DNA of 44,710 bases, from assembly GCA_947258695.1 (NCBI GenBank), contig CAMYJG010000010.1:1-44710 (forward strand), written 5' to 3'. The first letter of the stretch is position 1. The number at the start of each line of letters is the position of its first letter. This document shows positions 1-11,678 of this stretch, piece after piece. Made by a program: the position numbers and the translations under genes. This DNA is from an uncultured Ectothiorhodospiraceae bacterium. Lineage in GTDB: Bacteria > Pseudomonadota > Gammaproteobacteria > UBA6429 > Thiohalophilaceae. The notes under the pieces are model-generated. The model worked only from the letters and a program-made list of their open reading frames with translations. It was not told the origin of the DNA and ran no database searches.

Positions 1-909
1 TGAATTTAAAGTAACAATTTTTCGTTTTTTTAATCTGTATGAAAAATCATGCAACTTAAGATCACCGCTAAGCTGTTTAATACTTTCATTTTCCCAGTTT
101 AGCCATAAACTAAAATCAGCCATGCCTGCTATGAGTTCAGTCTCAGGTATTTTAATATAATATTGTAATGGGTTAAGATTAAAACCTTTACTATCAATAA
201 ATGTTTTAAGTTTTAACGTAGACGGTGATGTTATATCTCCTTCAATATCTGCTGCTAATTTTATTTTATCTCCAAGAATATTCGGCAATTTACTTTCAAG
301 CAATAACTGGTAGCGTTCAGAACTTTTCTTCAACAATAAATTTATATCATCAAAAAACCAGCTTACACCTGCATTTTGTTCATCCTTCCAGGTAAAGCTA
401 CTATCTTCTACACCAATTTCACCTTGTTGTAACAACCAATTATTTAAAAACGCGTTCGGCTCACTCTCTACTTTACTTAAGCCAGCTAAATCTACGCCCT
501 TAATTTTATAACTACCCTCGACTGTTCGGGTGACATGAAGATTCATCCCTTTTATAGTTAATTGTGATGGCGTAATTTTTTGAGACAGCAATAAATCTTT
601 GAAAGAAATACCAACATCGATACGAGAAAGCGAAAATAACGATTTTTTAGTTTTGCTTGAAATGAGTTCTACGTTGTGAAAGATCAAAGTTGGCACCAGG
701 CCACTTAGTTCTGCATCCATACGCCCAATTTTCACCGGCTGTAGTAACAAGCTCGAAGCAAGCTGCTCAACTTCGGCCTGGTACAAATTTGCAGTTGTTA
801 GTAAAAGCCGTAAGCCTGAAACGGCCAATGCCACAACAATAACAACTATAGCAACGCTATAGCCAACGATTGCTTTAAACTTGTGAAAAAGGGGATGCAT
901 TTTAGACAT
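1..909 (-). CDS. yhdP: YhdP-family AsmA-like envelope protein, N-terminal part (cut by window edge)
   Basis: An open frame runs from an ATG at 907-909 to the window edge, giving 303 codons without a stop. The product starts MSKMHPLFHKFKAIVGYSV and has one N-terminal membrane segment (about residues 10-32), followed by a beta-rich periplasmic stretch with the AsmA/DUF3971 look ('VKIGRMDAELSGLVPTLIFHN'-like opening). YhdP-family proteins (TIGR02099) are very large bridges that help move phospholipid to the outer membrane. The family assignment leans on position directly downstream of rng, as in E. coli maf-rng-yhdP, plus the N-terminal architecture. A second in-frame ATG at 898-900 is an equally possible start; neither has a clear Shine-Dalgarno. 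The gap to rng is 20 bases, so it is probably translated from the same transcript. Confidence 0.8.
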   Translation of the reverse strand, partial: MSKMHPLFHKFKAIVGYSVAIVVIVVALAVSGLRLLLTTANLYQAEVEQLASSLLLQPVKIGRMDAELSGLVPTLIFHNVELISSKTKKSLFSLSRIDVGISFKDLLLSQKITPSQLTIKGMNLHVTRTVEGSYKIKGVDLAGLSKVESEPNAFLNNWLLQQGEIGVEDSSFTWKDEQNAGVSWFFDDINLLLKKSSERYQLLLESKLPNILGDKIKLAADIEGDITSPSTLKLKTFIDSKGFNLNPLQYYIKIPETELIAGMADFSLWLNWENESIKQLSGDLKLHDFSYRLKKRKIVTLNS

Positions 910-929
910 TTATTTTTACAGCAACTCTT

Positions 930-2396
930 TTACATTAAAACAACATCAAAATGTTCCTGGCTGTACTCAGATTCAACCTGAAAGCGAATTGGTTTACCGA
1001 TAAACTCTTCCAGTTCTGCAATGCTGGTGGATTCTTCATCCAGCATAAGATCTACCACAGGTTGTGCTGCAAGAATTAAAAACTCCTGAGCATCAAACTG
1101 ACGTGCCTCGCGAATAATTTCACGAAAAATATCATAACAAATTGTTTCTGCTGTTCTTAAAGAAGCACGTCCATTACAACAAGGGCAAGGCTCACATAAA
1201 ATATGTTCCAGGCTCTCACGGGTACGTTTTCGTGTCATCTCTACCAGCCCTAGTGAAGAAACCTCGCATACATTTGTTTTTGCATGATCCTTATCAAGAT
1301 ATTTTTCTAATGAACGTAATACCTGCCTTCTGTGCTCAATATCAGACATATCAATAAAATCAATAATAATAATGCCACCAAGATTTCTTAATCGTAACTG
1401 ACGTACAATGGCATGTGCTGACTCAAGGTTTGTTTTAAATATGGTTTCTTCCAGATTTCTATGTCCAACAAACGCACCGGTATTCACATCAATAGTGGTC
1501 ATAGCTTCAGTTTGATCGATGATTAAGTATCCACCGGACTTAAGTGGTACTTTTCTCTCCAGGGCTTTTTGGATTTCATCTTCGACACCGTAAATATCAA
1601 AAATCGGGCGCTCACCTGGATAATGCTCAATCCTGTTTTCCAGCTCGGGGATAAATTTACTCGCAAATTTTTTCACGGTTTCGTAAGTTGACTTGGAATC
1701 GACCCGCACCTTTTCTATATCTATGCCGCTCAAATCCCGCATAGTTCGCATCACCAGCGACATGTCTTCGTGGATCAAGGTTCCAATTTTTGCTGTGCGA
1801 TATGCCTCAAGAATATTGCTCCATATTTTTTGTAAAAACTGCATATCCTTATAGATAGCTTGTTCGCTTATACCTTCTGCTACAGTTCGGGCAATATAAC
1901 CGCCTTGATCAAACTCATCAGCATAGCCCGAAATCGTGTCTTTAAGTCGTTGCCGTTCAGAGTCATCTTCAATCCGTTGTGAAATACCAACATGAGATAT
2001 TCCCGGCATATAAACTAAATATCGTGATGGAAAAGAAATTTGAGTGGTTAAGCGAGCGCCTTTCGACCCCATGGGATCTTTGATCACCTGTACCATCAAT
2101 TCCTGGCCTTCACGCAATAATTCCATAATGATATCGGAAGGTTCGCCGCCATCACCATTTTTACCATTAGGCTGAGCTATATCTGAAACATGCAAAAATG
2201 CCGTGCGTTCCAGCCCGACTTCTAAAAAAGCTGCTTGCATGCCAGGTAAAACCCGGCAAACCTTGCCTTTATAGATATTACCCACCAGGCCGCGTTTACG
2301 CTCACGTTCTATATCTACTTCCTGTAATAAACCATTTTCGACATAAGCCACCCGTGTTTCTTGCGGGGTAATATTGATTAATAATTCTTCACTCAT
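930..2396 (-). CDS. rng: Ribonuclease G
   Basis: 488 residues, the usual length for RNase G (E. coli 489) and far shorter than RNase E. It opens with MSEELLINITPQETRVAY and carries an S1 RNA-binding domain (about residues 38-130, 'GNIYKGKVCRVLPGMQAAFL'). The catalytic metal-binding part contains TIDVNTG and IIIIDFIDM, and the zinc-link cysteines lie in CEPCPCC near residue 405. The enzyme is a single-strand endonuclease that matures the 5' end of 16S rRNA and takes part in mRNA decay, in the cytoplasm. It lies between maf and yhdP, the classic gammaproteobacterial order. Confidence 0.96.
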   Translation of the reverse strand: MSEELLINITPQETRVAYVENGLLQEVDIERERKRGLVGNIYKGKVCRVLPGMQAAFLEVGLERTAFLHVSDIAQPNGKNGDGGEPSDIIMELLREGQELMVQVIKDPMGSKGARLTTQISFPSRYLVYMPGISHVGISQRIEDDSERQRLKDTISGYADEFDQGGYIARTVAEGISEQAIYKDMQFLQKIWSNILEAYRTAKIGTLIHEDMSLVMRTMRDLSGIDIEKVRVDSKSTYETVKKFASKFIPELENRIEHYPGERPIFDIYGVEDEIQKALERKVPLKSGGYLIIDQTEAMTTIDVNTGAFVGHRNLEETIFKTNLESAHAIVRQLRLRNLGGIIIIDFIDMSDIEHRRQVLRSLEKYLDKDHAKTNVCEVSSLGLVEMTRKRTRESLEHILCEPCPCCNGRASLRTAETICYDIFREIIREARQFDAQEFLILAAQPVVDLMLDEESTSIAELEEFIGKPIRFQVESEYSQEHFDVVLM

Positions 2397-2420
2397 AGCG
2401 GTCCTTTATCTATCCTAAGC

Positions 2421-3035
2421 CTATGATACTACTAAGAAATCTGAACGAATACCTGCTTTATTCAGAAGTTTATTTGTTTCATATACGGGTAATCCCATTA
2501 CCCCTGAATAACTACCTGATAAATGTGTGATAAATACGGCTGCCAGACCTTGAATCGCGTACGAACCCGCTTTATCGTCACATTCTCCCGTCTCTATATA
2601 TTGCTCAATTTCTGTATTTGATAATTGGTTAAATGTCACATTACTGACACTTAGTACGTGATTTAATTCAACTGGGCTGTTATTTTCAGCTTTTGTGGCC
2701 AATGCAACAGCCGTTATCACCTGGTGAGTTTTTCCCGAAAGTAAATCTAACATCCTTTTCGCATCAGCTTTTGAGGATGGTTTCCCCAGAATTTTTCCAT
2801 CAACAACTACCGCGGTATCAGAACCCAAAACAGGAATAAAGTCTTGCTTACTATTCCAGCCGGCTAATGCCTTTACTTTAGCCAAACGGATAACATAATC
2901 TTCTGCTATTTCATCGCTTAATAATGTTTCATCAACGTCGACTGACAAGGTAGTAAATGGAATAGCGAGTTGCTTTAATAATTCGCGTCTGCGAGGAGAT
3001 TGGGAGGCAAGATATAGCGAGGGTTTATTAGTCAT
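2421..3035 (-). CDS. maf: Maf-like nucleoside triphosphate pyrophosphatase (YhdE type)
   Basis: 204 residues starting MTNKPSLYLASQSPRRREL. The Maf signature S-Q-S-P-R-R-R-E-L-L is at residues 12-21 and a second conserved patch, VLGSDTAVVVDGKILGKP, at about 69-86. Maf proteins hydrolyse non-canonical or excess nucleoside triphosphates (YhdE prefers dTTP/UTP) to monophosphate and pyrophosphate. The gene sits 24 bases upstream of rng, with which it forms the maf-rng-yhdP unit. A 93-base gap separates it from rlmH; I see no convincing promoter there. Confidence 0.93.
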   Translation of the reverse strand: MTNKPSLYLASQSPRRRELLKQLAIPFTTLSVDVDETLLSDEIAEDYVIRLAKVKALAGWNSKQDFIPVLGSDTAVVVDGKILGKPSSKADAKRMLDLLSGKTHQVITAVALATKAENNSPVELNHVLSVSNVTFNQLSNTEIEQYIETGECDDKAGSYAIQGLAAVFITHLSGSYSGVMGLPVYETNKLLNKAGIRSDFLVVS

Positions 3036-3128
3036 AGTTTTATGATATTACTACACTAATGCATCTCAGCGTGATCTAAAGTGGGAAAATGTAAATTGCA
3101 ATGTAAGGCTTTTCTTATTCTATGATTT

Positions 3129-3596
3129 TTACTTATGGTACGGGTGGCCTTTAAGTATGGTGGTTGCGCGATAGAGTTGTTCAGCAAGAACAACTCTGAC
3201 AAGAGGATGGGGCAAGGTTAAATTCGAAAGAGAAATCGTTTGCTGGGCTTGTTTCAGACAATCCTGGGCAAGTCCCTCTGGTCCACCTACTAAAAGAGCG
3301 ATATCTTGCCCGGATGCTTGCCAGCTTTTTAACTCTTTTGCTAACTCTTCAGTTGAACAAGCTTTTCCGAGTACATCTAAGGCGATAATTTTTGCCCCTT
3401 TTGGGATAGCGGCTATCATTTTTTCACCTTCTTGCTGCGTAAGCCGCTTAATGTCACTGTTTTTGTTTCGTTTGCCTGCTGGAATTTCTACCAGTTTGAT
3501 TTTACTTTCTGGCGGCATTCGTTTTGCGTACTCAGCATAACCCGCTTCAACCCAATCAGGCATGCGATGACCGACAGCGATAAGATGGATTAACAT
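3129..3596 (-). CDS. rlmH: 23S rRNA pseudouridine-1915 N3-methyltransferase RlmH
   Basis: 155 residues, exactly the family size. It is a small SPOUT methyltransferase that methylates pseudouridine 1915 in helix 69 of 23S rRNA on the 70S ribosome. The SAM-binding knot is visible as [11 protein letters not shown] (about 99-109), followed by the C-terminal helix [17 protein letters not shown] and the conserved ending KGHPYHK. It follows rsfS by 19 bases, so the two ribosome-associated genes are very likely co-transcribed. Confidence 0.97.
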   Translation of the reverse strand: MLIHLIAVGHRMPDWVEAGYAEYAKRMPPESKIKLVEIPAGKRNKNSDIKRLTQQEGEKMIAAIPKGAKIIALDVLGKACSTEELAKELKSWQASGQDIALLVGGPEGLAQDCLKQAQQTISLSNLTLPHPLVRVVLAEQLYRATTILKGHPYHK

Positions 3597-3615
3597 AATT
3601 AGACCGAATTAAGGA

Positions 3616-3954
3616 TTAAGTAGCTGAGGGGCTATCCTCACCCCAAAGTTTTTCCAGGTTATAAAATTCCCGGATCGCAGGTTGCATAATATGTACAACA
3701 ACATCACCTAAATCAACTAATACCCATTCACTGGTTTCATCTCCTTCAATACCCAGTGCAGGATAACCTGCTTTTTTTGCTTTATCAGAGACACTATTAG
3801 CTAATGCTTTGACCTGGCGTGAAGTTTTGCCACTGGCAAATATCATAATATCAGTAACGCTGCTTTTATTAACAACATCAAGAACTTTAATATCAATACC
3901 TTTGATGTCTTCCAGCGCTTCAATGGCCAGGTCACAAAGTTGTTTACTATTCAT
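3616..3954 (-). CDS. rsfS: Ribosome silencing factor RsfS
   Basis: 112 residues of the RsfS/Iojap family, containing DIMIFASGKTSRQVKALA and the conserved tail motif EWVLVDLGDVVVHIM. RsfS binds ribosomal protein uL14 and blocks joining of the subunits when nutrients run out. It lies 9 bases after nadD and 19 before rlmH, the standard nadD-rsfS-rlmH order. Confidence 0.96.
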   Translation of the reverse strand: MNSKQLCDLAIEALEDIKGIDIKVLDVVNKSSVTDIMIFASGKTSRQVKALANSVSDKAKKAGYPALGIEGDETSEWVLVDLGDVVVHIMQPAIREFYNLEKLWGEDSPSAT

Positions 3955-3963
3955 AAATTAACC

Positions 3964-4590
3964 TTAATAAATATTTTGCTGTTGGATCAGGGTAAGTACT
4001 GAATCCGGTAAAAAAAAATGTATACTTTTATTTTCCTGCCAGTATTGGCGAATCGTTGTAGCAGAAATATCCAGTTGAGTAACAGGCACAAAACAAACTT
4101 TACCATTGTCACTTCTCTTCATAGTATCAACATCAACAATACGCTGTTTTAGCAGTGTTAAAACTCTCTTGTTTAACTTAACTTTGCTATCACAAGCAGG
4201 ACGTTGCATAACCACAATATTTGCAAGATCTAAAATGCGCTGCCATTGATACCACTGCTCTAAACCATTAAAGGCATCGGTACCTAAAATTAGGCACAAT
4301 GATTCAGATTTAAAATCTTTTTTCAAACTGGCCAAAGTATCAACCATGTATGAAGGGCCATGCCGACGAATCTCTCGATCATCGGCTACGAAAGTTTTTT
4401 CGCCAGCAATAGCTGCACGCACCATTGCCAGGCGTTGTAATGGCTCTGCGACAGGTTTATTTCTATGAGGTGGTTCGCCACAAGGAATAAAACGAACTTC
4501 ACTTAAAGATAAACATTGTTGTACATCTAACGCGGTGCGCAGATGTCCATAATGAATGGGATCAAACGTTCCTCCCAAAATACCAATCAT
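3964..4590 (-). CDS. nadD: Nicotinate-nucleotide adenylyltransferase
   Basis: 208 residues. The nucleotidyltransferase motif GGTFDPIHYGH is at 6-16 and the C-terminal ISATTIR motif at about 175-181. The enzyme converts nicotinate mononucleotide and ATP to deamido-NAD in the cytoplasmic NAD pathway. The gene starts 6 bases after proA ends and is followed closely by rsfS, so it is inside one long minus-strand transcript. Confidence 0.96.
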   Translation of the reverse strand: MIGILGGTFDPIHYGHLRTALDVQQCLSLSEVRFIPCGEPPHRNKPVAEPLQRLAMVRAAIAGEKTFVADDREIRRHGPSYMVDTLASLKKDFKSESLCLILGTDAFNGLEQWYQWQRILDLANIVVMQRPACDSKVKLNKRVLTLLKQRIVDVDTMKRSDNGKVCFVPVTQLDISATTIRQYWQENKSIHFFLPDSVLTLIQQQNIY

Positions 4591-4596
4591 GATAAA

Positions 4597-5856
4597 TTAC
4601 TGGCGAATGTGGCCATCACCGATCACGATATATTTTTGCGAAGTTAAACCCTCCAGTCCAACCGGACCACGAGCATGAATTTTATCAGTACTGATGCCTA
4701 TTTCTGCCCCAAGGCCATATTCAAAGCCATCAGCAAAACGCGTCGATGCATTGATCATCACCGAACTGGAATCAACTTCCATCATAAACTGGCGCGCAAT
4801 CGTAATGTTTTCTGTCATAATGCTTTCGGTATGACCGGAGCCATGTTTATGAATATGATCAACTGCCTCAGCAAAACCATCAACAACACGAATAGAAAGA
4901 ATAGGCGCAAGGTATTCTTCATCCCAATCTTCTTCTGTTGCGGCTTTTATGCCTGGTAGTATTGATTGCGTAATTTCACAACCGCGTAATTCAACACCCT
5001 CATCGGTATATAATTGCCCCAACTCAGGCAAAACATCCGCCGCTACAGTCTGGCTAACAAGTAATGTTTCCATGGTATTACAGGTACCATAACGTTGTGT
5101 TTTTGCATTAAATGCAACGCTGACTGCCTGATGTAAATTTGCATCATCATCGATGTAAACATGGCAAACACCATGAAGGTGTTTAATCACTGGTACCCGA
5201 GCATCCGCACTAACCCGCTCAATTAAGCCTTTGCCGCCTCGTGGCACGATAACATCGACATACTCTTGCATGGTAATAAGTTCACCTACGGCAGCACGAT
5301 CTGTTGTTTCAATAACCTGAACCGTGGCTTTGTCTAAGCCGGCTTTTTCAAGACCTTCATGAATACATGCTGCAATGGCCTGATTTGAATGTTTCGCTTC
5401 TGAACCGCCACGCAATATAGCCGCATTACCCGACTTCAAACATAATGCTGCTGCATCAGCCGTGACATTTGGACGTGACTCATAAATGATACCAATCACG
5501 CCTAATGGAACCCGCATTTTTCCAACCTGAATACCACTTGGCCGATAATTCAAATCTGTTATCTCGCCAACAGGATCGGCCAAAGAGACGATTTGACGAA
5601 TACCTTCGGCCATACCAGCAACACGTTCTTCATTTAATGCCAGCCTGTCTAATAAAGCTTCATCGAGACCATTTTTTGCGCCGGCCTCCATATCTTTTTT
5701 ATTTGCTACCAACAACTCATCACTGCGTGATTCAATCGCATCTGCAATTGCTAAAAGAGCCGCATTCTTCTGTCCCGTATTTGCACGGTTCAATTCACGA
5801 GAAGCCGCGCGGGCATTTTGGCCCAGTTCGTTCATATACTTTTTAATATCTTTCAT
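4597..5856 (-). CDS. proA: Glutamate-5-semialdehyde dehydrogenase (gamma-glutamyl phosphate reductase)
   Basis: 419 residues, standard ProA length. Seen are [18 protein letters not shown]-like cofactor-site sequence near 115-135, the conserved [12 protein letters not shown], and the catalytic cysteine in [13 protein letters not shown] (about residue 259). It reduces gamma-glutamyl phosphate to glutamate semialdehyde in proline synthesis. In E. coli proA pairs with proB; here it stands alone between holA and nadD, 15 bases after holA. No proB is in the window. Confidence 0.97.
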   Translation of the reverse strand: MKDIKKYMNELGQNARAASRELNRANTGQKNAALLAIADAIESRSDELLVANKKDMEAGAKNGLDEALLDRLALNEERVAGMAEGIRQIVSLADPVGEITDLNYRPSGIQVGKMRVPLGVIGIIYESRPNVTADAAALCLKSGNAAILRGGSEAKHSNQAIAACIHEGLEKAGLDKATVQVIETTDRAAVGELITMQEYVDVIVPRGGKGLIERVSADARVPVIKHLHGVCHVYIDDDANLHQAVSVAFNAKTQRYGTCNTMETLLVSQTVAADVLPELGQLYTDEGVELRGCEITQSILPGIKAATEEDWDEEYLAPILSIRVVDGFAEAVDHIHKHGSGHTESIMTENITIARQFMMEVDSSSVMINASTRFADGFEYGLGAEIGISTDKIHARGPVGLEGLTSQKYIVIGDGHIRQ

Positions 5857-5871
5857 TCAATTAATCTCTGA

Positions 5872-6915
5872 TTATCTTGTCGCAATTTGTTCGGCAGTTA
5901 AGGGAAATAGCGCAACTCCCGCAATGCGTAATGTTAATTGTAGCAACTCATCCCATGGTTTGCCTGTAGCCAAGCCTTTGCACATGCGTTCAATCCGACC
6001 GGCAACAAGTAAAAAAGCCTGCCAACGCTTTAAACCATGACGTTTTAAACCTGCATTCAAAACAATTTTTCGCTTATCCCAAATACGGTGCTGTTGAAAT
6101 ACCTGTTCTAATTTTTGTCCTGCAGAAACGGCTCGCGACATTTTCTCCAGGATACGAAGTTGGTACATTAGGGCGCCTAGTACGTGTAAAACATCTTCAC
6201 CTTCACTTTTTAAGGTATGTAAGATACGCGAAACGCGTACAGCATCTCCTTGTAATGCAACATCAACTAAAGCAAAGGCATCAAAGCGAGCACTATCACT
6301 CACTGCTTCAATCACTTGTTCCGCACTAATCGGGCCTTCACCGTAAAGCATACGCATTTTTTCCAGTTCCTGATCAGCAGCCAGAAGATTACCTTCCACC
6401 TGCTCAGCTAAAATGGTTAATGCATCTTCATTGGGTTGCAAACCACGCAATTGCATTCTCTGTTTCAGCCACCCCGGTAACTGCTGAAGCTCAAGTGGCC
6501 ACACTGCCAGGGTTGCACCTGCGCTATCTAAAGCTTTATACCACTTACTCCTGGTCTGGCTTGAATCCAGTTTGCCTGAAACGATCAGCAGTAAGGTATC
6601 ATCAGGTATCTGACTGGTATAATGAACCAGTGCTTTACTACCTTTATCGCCTGGTTTACCGGTCGGTATACGAAGCTCAATCACTTTACGCTCAGCAAAG
6701 AGTGACATACTACCCGCCGACTGCAACAGCACATCCCAGTCAAAGCTACGATCTACATGATAAATTTCACGTTCACTATAACCTTGTGAAGCCGCTGTTT
6801 CACGAATCATTCGCACGGCCTCATCTTGCTGAAAAGGTTCATCACCACTTATAAAATAAACGGGCTGCAAAGACTTCTCAAGGTGAGATTTAAGTTGGTT
6901 AAAGTTTAATTTCAT
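5872..6915 (-). CDS. holA: DNA polymerase III delta subunit
   Basis: 347 residues (E. coli 343). It begins MKLNFNQLKSHLEKSLQPVY with the HolA N-terminal motif YFISGDEPFQQDEA at about 20-33; the middle has the AAA+-like clamp-loader fold and the C-terminus the collar helices. Delta is the wrench that opens the beta sliding clamp. Its ATG overlaps the lptE stop by four bases (ATGA), indicating translational coupling. Confidence 0.94.
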   Translation of the reverse strand: MKLNFNQLKSHLEKSLQPVYFISGDEPFQQDEAVRMIRETAASQGYSEREIYHVDRSFDWDVLLQSAGSMSLFAERKVIELRIPTGKPGDKGSKALVHYTSQIPDDTLLLIVSGKLDSSQTRSKWYKALDSAGATLAVWPLELQQLPGWLKQRMQLRGLQPNEDALTILAEQVEGNLLAADQELEKMRMLYGEGPISAEQVIEAVSDSARFDAFALVDVALQGDAVRVSRILHTLKSEGEDVLHVLGALMYQLRILEKMSRAVSAGQKLEQVFQQHRIWDKRKIVLNAGLKRHGLKRWQAFLLVAGRIERMCKGLATGKPWDELLQLTLRIAGVALFPLTAEQIATR

Positions 6916-7469
6916 TTAACTTTATTGGCCTGCTCAGCTTTTTTTTTGCTTTTTAAAGAGGAACTCTTCAGTGAAAACATCAGGCGACGTGTTAACTGTA
7001 ACATTGCAGCTTGTCGCATATCATTGTTTAAACGTGCTTCCTCATCCGCTTTAGCGATAACCTGGTTAGCGTCAAACAAATACTCTCGTTTAGCTGTTAT
7101 TGATTGCGCCGGGATTACATCTATATATGATTGTTTTTCATTTTCAGCTACTTTTTTTAATAATGAAAAACTTAACTGATAATTCAATTCGTATTGGTTA
7201 GCCCGACCTGCATTATCTAAAGATAGAACACGCTTTGAAAAATTATCTCGTGTAATTTTTAATACGACAGGCGACTCATCTAAAACACTGACTTTTGCTG
7301 CTGCTAAAGCTCGGGATAATTCACGCCCTAACTCACTATGCTTATTGACACCCTGAATCTCAACTTCAGGTAATACTGAAGAGAGATCCTGGCTTCCACG
7401 CAGGTGAAAACCACAAGCAACAATGAAAGTAGCAAGTAAAATTAAAAATGAATATTTTATATTTTTCAT
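6912..7469 (-). CDS. lptE: LPS-assembly lipoprotein LptE
   Basis: 185 residues. The N-terminus is a lipoprotein signal (membrane segment 7-18, lipobox IVAC with the lipidated cysteine at 19), directly followed by the LptE hallmark GFHLRG. LptE is the outer-membrane plug of the LptD barrel that delivers LPS to the cell surface, so the organism makes LPS or LOS. The C-terminus is lysine-rich, as in many LptE proteins. It starts 15 bases after leuS. Confidence 0.94.
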   Translation of the reverse strand: MKNIKYSFLILLATFIVACGFHLRGSQDLSSVLPEVEIQGVNKHSELGRELSRALAAAKVSVLDESPVVLKITRDNFSKRVLSLDNAGRANQYELNYQLSFSLLKKVAENEKQSYIDVIPAQSITAKREYLFDANQVIAKADEEARLNNDMRQAAMLQLTRRLMFSLKSSSLKSKKKAEQANKVK

Positions 7470-7484
7470 AACTGACTAATCTAT

Positions 7485-9947
<2,463 letters not shown>

Positions 9948-10140
9948 CTATATCTTTGATTTATATACAAATAATGGATGCGCCGCGAAAAAGCGCGCAA
10001 AATAAAATTATAAAGGTGTAAGGATACAGTAGACGGCGAATACTCCACAATAAAACTCTGATATAGATCAACACTTGTTAGCTAAAATTGTGTTGTTATG
10101 CTTATATTGATAATGAAATTTTTTAGTGAGGGACACCAAA

Positions 10141-10674
10141 ATGGACAAAAAAGACGTCGGCGATAAGCTCCTCAATGCCTACCACACCATGCAGGAACAG
10201 ATAAAAGATCTCTGGCACAAGGCTGAAGAAAAAGCTGTACCTACATTATCTGAAAATATAGAAAAAGCAGCTGAAAAAGCCTCGGAGTTGGGAGAGTTAA
10301 CCAAAGAAGAGGCTCAAAAATTAGGTAGCTATATTCAACGCGACCTGGAAGATGCCGGGGAATATTTATCTGATTATGCTGCTAAAAATGGTCCACAACT
10401 GGAAAACTGGATTAAGGACGAGCTCGAGTTTGCTGAAACAAAATTTGCCGAAATGTTTGCCGACTTAGCCGATAAAACGCGCCTGGAGCTCGATGCCTTA
10501 GCTGAGCGGGCTCGTCAGGTAGGTGTTTGGCATACCGGTGAAATCACCAACGTCGGGGTACTCTATTGTCAAAACTGTGATGAAGTGTTGCACTTTAAAA
10601 AACCCGGCCACATTCCGCCTTGTCCGAAATGTAAAGGAACAGAGTTTAAAAAAGTGTTTAATAAATCGGGATAA
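10141..10674 (+). CDS. YbeL-like zinc-ribbon protein (DUF1451 family)
   Basis: 177 residues from the ATG at 10141, chosen because a GAGGG Shine-Dalgarno lies about eight bases upstream; a GTG 15 bases earlier would overlap that site. The first 120 residues are charged and alpha-helical, probably coiled-coil (repeated Ala/Glu/Lys heptad-like pattern). The C-terminus is a four-cysteine zinc ribbon, CQNC...CPKC. Members of the DUF1451 family such as E. coli YbeL sit next to leuS, exactly as here; their function is unknown. It is divergent from leuS and convergent with the FkbM-like gene. Confidence 0.85.
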   Translation: MDKKDVGDKLLNAYHTMQEQIKDLWHKAEEKAVPTLSENIEKAAEKASELGELTKEEAQKLGSYIQRDLEDAGEYLSDYAAKNGPQLENWIKDELEFAETKFAEMFADLADKTRLELDALAERARQVGVWHTGEITNVGVLYCQNCDEVLHFKKPGHIPPCPKCKGTEFKKVFNKSG

Positions 10675-10743
10675 GCTACTACCAAGATTCTTATCTTCAG
10701 AAATAGCGAAAAAGGATACACAGAAGCAATGCTCTGCTATTTT

Positions 10744-11649
10744 CTATATATTATTTTTAACACAAGAAGTTAATATCTTATCAATTGCTTGGTATGTCGG
10801 ACCCGGAGTGGTCGCCAACAGATGATATCTTACTGGTTCATAGTGTTCTTCAGCCGTGTAAGGTGCTAAAAATTTATCACCGACTAAATCGTCCCTAACA
10901 AAAAATGCATTTACTCCCGCTATATCACAGCCAACCAGCTTGTATCCTTTTTTCGCAAAATCTACCTCGAGATATTTGAGCGATACCCCCATATAGTCAT
11001 CACCTGCCCACATATGCGTCGGGTTATAATCTACAGTAAACATAATTGGTGGAAAAAATTTAGCATTGTATTCAATAACGACTACCCGTGGGTTAATAAC
11101 GGATATTTCATTAAAAATATGAACGTCATTACCATCGATATCGACAGACAACAAATCAATTTCTGTTTCACTAATTTTTGATGAAATAAGATCGTTAATA
11201 TTATCTTTAGTAATAAAAGCTTCTGTAATCTGTAACTGTTTTGTATCTAAAACACTTTTAAAGTGATCATTGATATTATTCACAGACTTGGATGAACCCT
11301 CGAGCCATAAACCACGCCATCCCTGAAAAAGTAACGCCAAGGTATTATTTTCTAAACCATCGCCAATTCCAAATTCAACAAACACTTTATTTGTTGTACC
11401 GACACGCTTAAATATCTCTAAAATAATGCCATCTTCTTCATTTTGAGAATACAGTTTTTTACCATACTTACTGAGTATTTTCGGGTTCTGATACCGTTCA
11501 TCACGTTTCAAATTATCCTTGTACATATTCACACTTATACGACGCATGTATTCAATATTTCTATTCATAAATTTAGTATGCTTTGCATTTCGTATTTTTG
11601 TTGAAATACGCTTACGTAGCATTCTTATTTTTTTTAACATGCTTATCAT
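10744..11649 (-). CDS. FkbM-like SAM-dependent methyltransferase
   Basis: 301 residues. A basic N-terminal 50 residues precedes a Rossmann methyltransferase core: motif I is VFVEFGIGDGLENNT (about 89-103), an acidic end of strand 2 is LWLEG, and LLSVDIDGNDVHIF resembles the strand-4 motif of FkbM-family enzymes. YSQNEEDGII before motif I is common in that group. Such enzymes usually O-methylate sugars or polysaccharides, but the substrate here is unknown. An AAAGGA Shine-Dalgarno supports the ATG at 11649; a second ATG nine bases in is possible. It lies 29 bases behind lnt on the same strand, with more A/T-rich codon use than lnt's neighbours, so it looks like a late addition to that operon. 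Confidence 0.7.
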   Translation of the reverse strand: MISMLKKIRMLRKRISTKIRNAKHTKFMNRNIEYMRRISVNMYKDNLKRDERYQNPKILSKYGKKLYSQNEEDGIILEIFKRVGTTNKVFVEFGIGDGLENNTLALLFQGWRGLWLEGSSKSVNNINDHFKSVLDTKQLQITEAFITKDNINDLISSKISETEIDLLSVDIDGNDVHIFNEISVINPRVVVIEYNAKFFPPIMFTVDYNPTHMWAGDDYMGVSLKYLEVDFAKKGYKLVGCDIAGVNAFFVRDDLVGDKFLAPYTAEEHYEPVRYHLLATTPGPTYQAIDKILTSCVKNNI

Positions 11650-11678
11650 TTATTTGTTTCCTTTAGTACATCAGTAAA

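Noticed and set aside
10126-10140. GTG start for the YbeL-like protein
   Set aside because: It would overlap the GAGGG ribosome-binding site that serves the ATG at 10141.
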